A stretch of DNA of 64,000 nt from Cladocopium goreaui. Lineage: Eukaryota; Sar; Dinophyceae; Suessiales; Symbiodiniaceae. The stretch is taken from NCBI GenBank assembly GCA_947184155.2, contig CAMXCT020001420.1, positions 89,534 through 153,533 on the forward strand, written 5' to 3'. This document shows, in pieces, positions 58,712 through 64,000 of the stretch (position 1 is its first letter; every line of letters begins with the position of its first letter). A program made the translations under genes and the position numbers. The notes below the pieces were generated by a model. It was not told the origin of the DNA, did not search any database, and saw nothing but the letters and a program-made list of their open reading frames with translations.

Positions 58712-59401
58712 TGTGTCACGCCTTGACACAAAATGATGCGGAGTCGCCAGTCAGCATCTTTCTGCTAACTCTCACAAAAGCGATCAAAAACACATGTCCT
58801 CACAAAAAGTCTTTACATCAAGACATGGTTTGTTTGTTTAAATAAGTTTGAGTGTTTGAAAAACGTTGAAACATTTCAAGCACCAAAACATGATTCATGA
58901 TGTCTCCCTCAGATCTGTTAGCAACTCCAGTTCTGAATGCCTTTCAGAACGTTGCTCTCGCTATCATCATTGAGAGACAAAACACACTACTCTTCTCCAA
59001 TCAATGTCAAACAAAGTTCCTTCTTCCGAAGTCACAAAATGAATTCTACGATCTTCTCACGATTCCTTCGTGCACTTCTGCGATGATTCTGTCGACAAAA
59101 CTAAAGCAAAATATATGGAAAATGGTTTGATTTTCCATGTCACTATACAAATTCAAATCCTCACAATGTTCTCCGTGCAATCAAAGTACTCAAAGAAGAC
59201 GAAAATATATCGTTGTTGGGTTTCGTCATCTCCAATAAAACGTGCAAAACATGAAACGTGCAAATACGATGTCAACCATCACGGTTGATACGATGTCAAC
59301 CATCACGGTTGAGCTCATCATCAAGATGAAAATCAAATTCACTTCTTCCAATGCAGAAAAGACCAATGGATTCATCTCACCACAGATGTCAAATTTTCAC
59401 A
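58712..59401 (-). repeat. Candidate 3' LTR of Copia A
   Basis: Read on the minus strand it begins TGTGAAAATTT directly after the polypurine tract and could end GTGACACA near 58712, giving TGTG...CACA ends and about 690 bp. It carries two perfect 24-bp tandem units (59265-59288 and 59289-59312). No ORF is credible inside. The start is well supported by context; the far end is a guess because the 5' LTR is not in the window. Confidence 0.5.
59265..59312. repeat. 24-bp tandem duplication with dyad
   Basis: Two perfect copies of TACGATGTCAACCATCACGG plus TTGA. Each contains TCAACC-ATCAC-GGTTGA, a 6-bp-arm inverted repeat. Placed within the candidate LTR it could be a protein-binding enhancer repeat; this is inference. 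Confidence 0.9.
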
Positions 59402-59413
59402 CCCCCTTTTGAG
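59402..59413 (-). other. Polypurine tract of Copia A
   Basis: The minus strand reads CTCAAAAGGGGG immediately before TGTGAAAATTT. This is the expected primer site for plus-strand DNA synthesis at the 3' LTR edge. A second purine-rich tract (GAGAGAGAGACAGAAG) at about 60449-60466, between pol and the 198-codon ORF, is an alternative. Confidence 0.55.
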
Positions 59414-59574
59414 ATGAACTCCATTCCATGTATAGCTGTAACTCATCCAAGCTTCAGCACATATAGCCCAAGCTCGACAGGTCAATACATATAGTACGAA
59501 TTGTCCCGTTGTCCACCATCCAATGAACAACCAGCTCATAGTCTTTCCTCGCCTTTGCACCAATGAAGATATTC

Positions 59575-60171
59575 TCAATCACCCAACTGCCTCTGCACTG
59601 AAGTTCCAGTGAAGCAACCCTTTGGCTTTCCAACCTTTCCAGAGTCCTCCACAATCTTGCATGCGCAGAGAAAAGAATACCAATCCTTCGCAATTGGACT
59701 CGTACTCTTGTTTCCCAGGTGATTCATACTCCATTTGCAATATCCGGCCATCTCTTCATCGACATATACCTCTCGGTATGTCTTGCCCTCATTGGCAAAC
59801 TTTCCAAACGCAAACTTCGTTCTGCTCCAATCTCGAAAACTCATTCCTTCAGGCACCAAATCAGCAGTAAGCTGATCAAGGACCTTGTCGGCAATCCCAG
59901 GAAAGATTGGGATAGGCATCACAGGCAACTGTGCATTCAAAGGTTCAGCTGCCGAAGAAATCAAATCGAATTCCTCATCATCCAGAGCCTCACGAAGTCG
60001 CTTGCTTCCGTCTGTCATTGCTCCTTGACTCTCCAAAGGAGTCAAAACACTGGATCCGGCTGCATAGCCTGACCCTGAATTCCCACTGTTCCACTTCTTC
60101 TGAAGAAGAGCAAGCAAAGCTTTCTCATCCTCATCTGTCCATCCAGACTTGGCCATGGCTACAAACCACAC
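59575..60171 (-). CDS. Accessory ORF of Copia A, ExoX-C-like motif
   Basis: 198 codons if translation starts at TTG/ATG-proximal 60171; a likelier Met is at about 60156 (MAKSGWTDEDEKALLALLQK). The N-terminal region is acidic and helical with a Ser/Gly linker; the middle is Pro/Ile-rich (LPVMPIPIFPGIADKVLDQL). Residues about 120-165 read FAFGKFANEGKTYREVYVDE, EMAGYCKWSMNHL. This matches the FGKYKGKTFEEV...YCxWV pattern known from the C-terminal domain of exodeoxyribonuclease X-like proteins and related DNA-associated proteins. It lies between pol and the 3' LTR on the same strand, the position of a third ORF. Role in the element unknown; nucleic-acid binding is a reasonable inference. Confidence 0.6.
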   Translation of the reverse strand: MWFVAMAKSGWTDEDEKALLALLQKKWNSGNSGSGYAAGSSVLTPLESQGAMTDGSKRLREALDDEEFDLISSAAEPLNAQLPVMPIPIFPGIADKVLDQLTADLVPEGMSFRDWSRTKFAFGKFANEGKTYREVYVDEEMAGYCKWSMNHLGNKSTSPIAKDWYSFLCACKIVEDSGKVGKPKGCFTGTSVQRQLGD

Positions 60172-60492
60172 CGCGTCCGGTAGTGAAAAAGCACTAGACT
60201 GTGGCTAAACTCTTAGGAGCAATCAACCTAGAACGTGAAACGAAGTGTCGAACCGCCATCACAAGTGTGATAGGATCAGTGGCCTTTCAGATTGTTCTGC
60301 ACTGCGCACACACACTGCATCTTACAGCATCGCGCAACAAAACTCTGCACAAGATGAAACATCGTGAAAACTCCTGTTTGTCTTTGGCAACGTTTGTTTG
60401 AAAACAACGTGCAAACAGAAATGAAACTGAATGAAACATGGTACCAACTTCTGTCTCTCTCTCTGTCACAGGGCCCCCTTTCAAACGCAAAC

Positions 60493-61356
60493 TCAACTCT
60501 TCTTCGAAGCATGTTTGACCGCAATCAAAATGTATCTTGCTAACTTTCGGTTGTAAAACGCTGTTTCAGTATAGTTGATTTGATAAAGTTCTGCATGTGT
60601 CTGACATGTGCATGTAGAAAGTTTGGAATGAAGATTTAGTGCAAACCAGGCTGAATTGGAAACAAACTTCAATGTCTTTCCAATCGGAATACCATCCTTG
60701 TTCTGACATCCAGTCTTGCACAACCTCACCAAAGCCTCATGCCTCATGTCAAAACTCTGCAAAAGATTCACTGTCTCAGGCCGGGACCAAATGGTATTTC
60801 GTTCTGGAAGCTCAAACGAACATGAGTCTGCATGTTTGAAGTAACCACCAATCGCATTGATGATCTCATCCCATTCCTGGTCCTTTTCAGTGACTGAGTC
60901 CGGATTGAAATTGCGAAGCGGACTTCCACTTCCACAAGGAGTCGATGCATGAATATGCACCCAAGGTGGACATGACGAATTCTTCCACTGTCGAATGCAA
61001 ACAGTTACACGACTCAACGTTCCAGAACTCTGCACCTTAGCAACTACACCAATGTATGGGACCTTCGAAACTTCACAGACCTTTCTCAAGTTCGAATGTT
61101 CCGAACAACACAGTTCCACAATCGCAATTGAAGAACCCTGAGTCAACACTTGCTGCAACACACTCAGTTCACGCAGTTCTGCCAACTCAGCTGTCAAACC
61201 ATCTGGAACCACAATCCCAAGAGCATAGCGATGTTTGTAGAAAGCTTTGGCACTCAAGCATTTAGTGAAAAGATCTGCTGGATTTTCAACACCACTTCTG
61301 TGTCTCAATTTCAACAAACCCTCTCTCATCTGCTCTCGTAACCAATGCAATCTTAT
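60493..61356 (-). CDS. Copia A pol C-terminus with methyltransferase-like domain
   Basis: The frame continues from the main pol ORF after the TAA at 61357-61359. It first completes RNase H (LHWLREQMREGLLKLRHRSG, VENPADLFTKCL), then adds about 230 residues that Copia pol normally lacks. These have features of a Rossmann methyltransferase of cytosine-C5 type: motif I-like VELCCSEHSNL (about 60 residues after the RNase H end), motif IV-like HASTPCGSGSPLRNF with the Pro-Cys pair, then CSFELPERNTIW, a GIPIGKTLKFVSNS block and a CxCQTHAE tail. Cytosine methyltransferases captured by retrotransposons are known from dinoflagellates. This one may be divergent or inactive; catalysis is not shown. Confidence 0.55.
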   Translation of the reverse strand: MRLHWLREQMREGLLKLRHRSGVENPADLFTKCLSAKAFYKHRYALGIVVPDGLTAELAELRELSVLQQVLTQGSSIAIVELCCSEHSNLRKVCEVSKVPYIGVVAKVQSSGTLSRVTVCIRQWKNSSCPPWVHIHASTPCGSGSPLRNFNPDSVTEKDQEWDEIINAIGGYFKHADSCSFELPERNTIWSRPETVNLLQSFDMRHEALVRLCKTGCQNKDGIPIGKTLKFVSNSAWFALNLHSKLSTCTCQTHAELYQINYTETAFYNRKLARYILIAVKHASKKS

Positions 61357-64000
61357 TTAAATGTGTCGTGAGCGTCGTGGCACGTCCATGGACCTCACAA
61401 GTTGCAATGCAGAGCTTGAATCGCTCTCCAACCAAATCACAACTTCTTCTGGCTCATCGATCTCATGAAGTGCAAACAGAAGACGGTGAACCAGTCTTCC
61501 AAACGCAACACTTTCTTGACACACTGATTGCAAACCATAAAGTTCTGCCTCACATGAACTCAAGCTCAAAGCTTGCTGTTGTCGGCTCAGAGACCTTACC
61601 AAAGACCTCTCAAAGAAAACAGCTCCACCGCTAACACCTTTGCGGTTGTTGAAACGGTATGGCGCATGTGAAGCGTCGCTGAAAGAGTGAAGATGGACTG
61701 ATCTCAGTTGAGTATCGTCAACTTGACTCATGATGGTCTCATCTCTGCTCGGTAAACACAAGCATGCATGCATGTCAACATACAAGAATCTCAAGACTGC
61801 TTTCAATGCTTGTTCAGTTCCGTGCATCGGTTTCGCTTGTTGTGTCCCAAGAACAGACATCCATGTCTTCAAGTCATGACGCACCTGTGACAACCAAAGC
61901 AATTTTCCCAACGCCTTCCTGAAGCGTGAGTATGCTTCATCTGACAAAGGTTTCTGAAAGTTGCTATCCGTGAGTGTTTTCTCAAGATGTCCCGAAATGT
62001 CAGGAACATTCTCAGACCCACGGGTAACACCGTAATCCAGAAACGTAGAGTCAAGATAATGTGGATCGACACCCAGAGTGATCTCAGAGGAATCTCTTTC
62101 TCTTTTGATAACACGACCAATAAAGGTCAGGGATCCTCCCTCTTCTCCGATCTCTCCAGTTGTCTTCACCGGTACCACAGACGACAAAGTTGCAACCACA
62201 TGTTCTTCAGCTTCCTTAGTGGTCGACAACAACAAGATGTCATCAACATACACAACACACAAACAAAACCCAATCTCATGACCATCTTTCACAATCTGTC
62301 CACCATACACACATGGTTCCAACGAATCAGACCAAAGGCCTACATGTTCAACCGTAAATGTCAGAAGCTGTAACCATGCCAGTGAAGCATCACGTAACCC
62401 GTTCAATGCCTTTTCAAGCAAATAGTAGGTCGCCTCACCTGATGGAAAGCTAATCGACAACGGCATCTTCAAGACAACATGTACACCAGTTCCCAATGGA
62501 CTATGCATGAAGGCATGACTCACGTCCAATGCACGCAAAAGCATCTTCCGTGTCGCTGCCATCGCAAGTACCAAATGAACACTTTCAATCGAAGGGGTAG
62601 GACTACTAAATCCCAAAGATCTAGCTGAGGAGCCACGATTGAAGTCCTTCGCAACAATCCTGGTTCGAACCCTCTCACTGCTTTTGTAAGCTGCAACCCA
62701 CCTTGACTGGATCAAACGAAGGTTTGGAACAGCCTTCTTCATGTCGTCCAGTTCTGACTGGGTGATGATGCGGCCAGTCTTGCAGTGTTCCAAGTTCCTA
62801 ACCTCCTCTTGCATACCTTTGAAACCTTGTTCCAAATCAAGCTCTTGCAAACTCTGGTCATCTATGATACTGTCAGGTTTCCAAACCAAGACATCTTGAC
62901 CTCCAAGACGCATCTTCACAAAATCATGCTCATTGCCTCGATTGAAACAAACAGAATCAAGAGAACCAGAAAACATTTCTGGAGATGTTGCAGGAGCAAA
63001 AGACGCTGGACCTTCAAGTGTACCTAAACTCGCAACCAACACAGGCTCACCACTACCAACCCAAAACCAATCAAAATCCATGTTTGTTTGAAGCAATTCT
63101 TCCGAATCTTCACGGATCTCTCTTTCCAACTGTTCTCGGTCGGTCTCAGCTTTTCTTTTAAACCTTCTGGTGTATTCAACCTGTGTTTCCGGCTGTCGCC
63201 GAGCGGACTCAGGTGTCGGTACCAGATCTTCATCATCGACTTCTTCTACTGGCACCTGAACCTGTGGTACAACAACAGGGCTCTCCTGAGAGAGTGCAGG
63301 TTCAACACGTCTTTCCTTTCTCCGTTGTTCCTCAAACTCAGCAAAACGCTTCCTACATTCCTTGTTGTGCCTAATACCAGGTGCTTCCATGCCACTTTCA
63401 CATGCTGGACATCGACGAGTCGGTTCAAAACGTGATACGTCAGGTGAAGTTCTTTCAGAACCCTCAGGACTACCAATAGCTACATCTGCAGTATCTGCTG
63501 GTGACGTAGGAGATGGAGTGACAGAAACTCGAGACGGCTCTGCTGGAACTTCCTGTGGAGTCACGACAATGTTCGATCTTGCCAATGGCACTGCTGGCGC
63601 CAAACGCAACTCACCAGATTTCTTCTTCACACTACTGGACTCTGGCAAGACAAGTTTGGGCTGTGAAGGTGCCGGCAAACTCTGGCCTTTCAACTTTCGC
63701 AACTCTTCAGGAGGTAGCTGACTCAGATCAGCTGGTGCAGTCCCACTGTCATTCACAATTTGGGGTCTACTACCTACAGTCCCAGTGTCAAACTGTGTCA
63801 AAACACCCTGTCCCGAATTCAAATCCCATCTCAAAGGTGAAATAGCCCTGATGTTCCTAGCTACAAAACGCATCAACTCAGCTTTGCCATCCACCCGAAT
63901 GAGACCCTGCACAACTGGACCTCGTTCCAATCCCATGTGAATGAAAGTACACTCAACATTTCTCGTGGAAAGTGGTGAATGTTGCCGAATTGAATCAGGA
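61357..64000 (-). CDS. Copia A pol: linker, reverse transcriptase, RNase H
   Basis: The frame is open from the window edge (another 21 codons precede the first in-window Met at 63936) to a TAA at 61357-61359. Counting from that Met: residues about 1-50 (MGLERGPVVQGLIRV) follow integrase; about 170-200 carry a putative zinc-binding CPACESGMEAPGIRHNKEC; then an acidic, Pro-rich linker; RT from about 395 (NLRLIQSRWVAAYKSSERVR) with DVSHAFMHSP and catalytic YVDDILL (about 562-568); RNase H with FSDASHA (about 750), SSCEAELYG and LESDSSSAL (about 833). All catalytic acids are present. The stop falls at RRSRHI[stop]IRLHW, where Copia proteins normally have RHIE/DI. Gag, protease and integrase core are outside the window. 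Confidence 0.85.
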   Translation of the reverse strand, partial: PDSIRQHSPLSTRNVECTFIHMGLERGPVVQGLIRVDGKAELMRFVARNIRAISPLRWDLNSGQGVLTQFDTGTVGSRPQIVNDSGTAPADLSQLPPEELRKLKGQSLPAPSQPKLVLPESSSVKKKSGELRLAPAVPLARSNIVVTPQEVPAEPSRVSVTPSPTSPADTADVAIGSPEGSERTSPDVSRFEPTRRCPACESGMEAPGIRHNKECRKRFAEFEEQRRKERRVEPALSQESPVVVPQVQVPVEEVDDEDLVPTPESARRQPETQVEYTRRFKRKAETDREQLEREIREDSEELLQTNMDFDWFWVGSGEPVLVASLGTLEGPASFAPATSPEMFSGSLDSVCFNRGNEHDFVKMRLGGQDVLVWKPDSIIDDQSLQELDLEQGFKGMQEEVRNLEHCKTGRIITQSELDDMKKAVPNLRLIQSRWVAAYKSSERVRTRIVAKDFNRGSSARSLGFSSPTPSIESVHLVLAMAATRKMLLRALDVSHAFMHSPLGTGVHVVLKMPLSISFPSGEATYYLLEKALNGLRDASLAWLQLLTFTVEHVGLWSDSLEPCVYGGQIVKDGHEIGFCLCVVYVDDILLLSTTKEAEEHVVATLSSVVPVKTTGEIGEEGGSLTFIGRVIKRERDSSEITLGVDPHYLDSTFLDYGVTRGSENVPDISGHLEKTLTDSNFQKPLSDEAYSRFRKALGKLLWLSQVRHDLKTWMSVLGTQQAKPMHGTEQALKAVLRFLYVDMHACLCLPSRDETIMSQVDDTQLRSVHLHSFSDASHAPYRFNNRKGVSGGAVFFERSLVRSLSRQQQALSLSSCEAELYGLQSVCQESVAFGRLVHRLLFALHEIDEPEEVVIWLESDSSSALQLVRSMDVPRRSRHI

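Larger units (their letters stand above)
58712..64000 (-). mobile_element. Copia-class retrotransposon A with accessory modules
   Basis: Minus-strand element whose 5' part lies beyond the right edge. From right to left: pol (open from the window edge to 61357, then in the same frame to 60493 after one stop), a 198-codon ORF (60171-59575), a polypurine tract (59413-59402) and a candidate 3' LTR (59401 to about 58712). RT and RNase H active-site residues are intact, so the element decayed recently or only slightly. The 5' LTR, gag, protease and most of integrase are out of the window. Confidence 0.8.

Overview
This window reads as nuclear DNA of a dinoflagellate, most likely of Symbiodiniaceae type. 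That identity is an inference. Its supports are: very low gene density; genes broken into many short exons; introns whose ends fit GT, GC or GA donors with an AG|G acceptor; nearly every recognisable gene on the same (minus) strand; abundant minisatellites and AT microsatellites; and Copia-class retrotransposons whose pol proteins carry unusual C-terminal additions. No bacterial-style operons, rRNA, tRNA or CRISPR arrays were recognised.

Layout. 0-1.25 kb: a 79-bp satellite array running into a GAGT/GTGT microsatellite. 1.4-8.5 kb: scattered minus-strand exons, including one ankyrin repeat split by an intron. 8.5-10.1 kb: a TBC-domain Rab-GAP with both catalytic fingers and a coiled-coil last exon. 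11.6-15.5 kb: a chain of minus-strand exons of unknown function. 15.5-18.5 kb: AT-rich simple sequence, an array of small hairpins and one short GC-rich plus-strand ORF. 18.5-29.7 kb: a direct tandem segmental duplication of about 4.6-4.9 kb, each copy holding one minus-strand coiled-coil gene with a 34-bp minisatellite in an intron. 30-34.1 kb: exons of a UFD4/TRIP12/UPL3-like HECT ubiquitin ligase (ARM region only; no HECT domain seen). 36.8-39.8 kb: exons of a major facilitator superfamily transporter. 40.5-50.5 kb: weakly supported exons, one clear membrane segment near 43.3 kb, and much non-coding sequence.

50.5-64 kb is a mobile-element island and the most interesting part. Copia element B (50.5-54.0 kb, minus) is frameshifted and 5'-truncated; its pol reading frame continues into a hydrophobic segment and an acidic domain. 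It stops where an 817-codon plus-strand ORF begins. That ORF couples an N-terminal GHSAGS alpha/beta-hydrolase-like region to a superfamily 1 helicase-like ATPase. A divergent, frameshifted partial copy and an apparently inverted C-terminal fragment follow (56.7-58.6 kb). Copia element A (58.7 kb to the window edge, minus) has intact reverse transcriptase and RNase H catalytic residues, a single in-frame nonsense codon, a methyltransferase-like C-terminal domain, a separate 198-codon ORF between pol and a candidate 3' LTR, and a good polypurine tract.

Most exon calls come from reading frame, codon texture and splice-like edges, so exon boundaries are approximate. The undescribed systems I would follow up first are the hydrolase-helicase family and Copia A with its two accessory modules.
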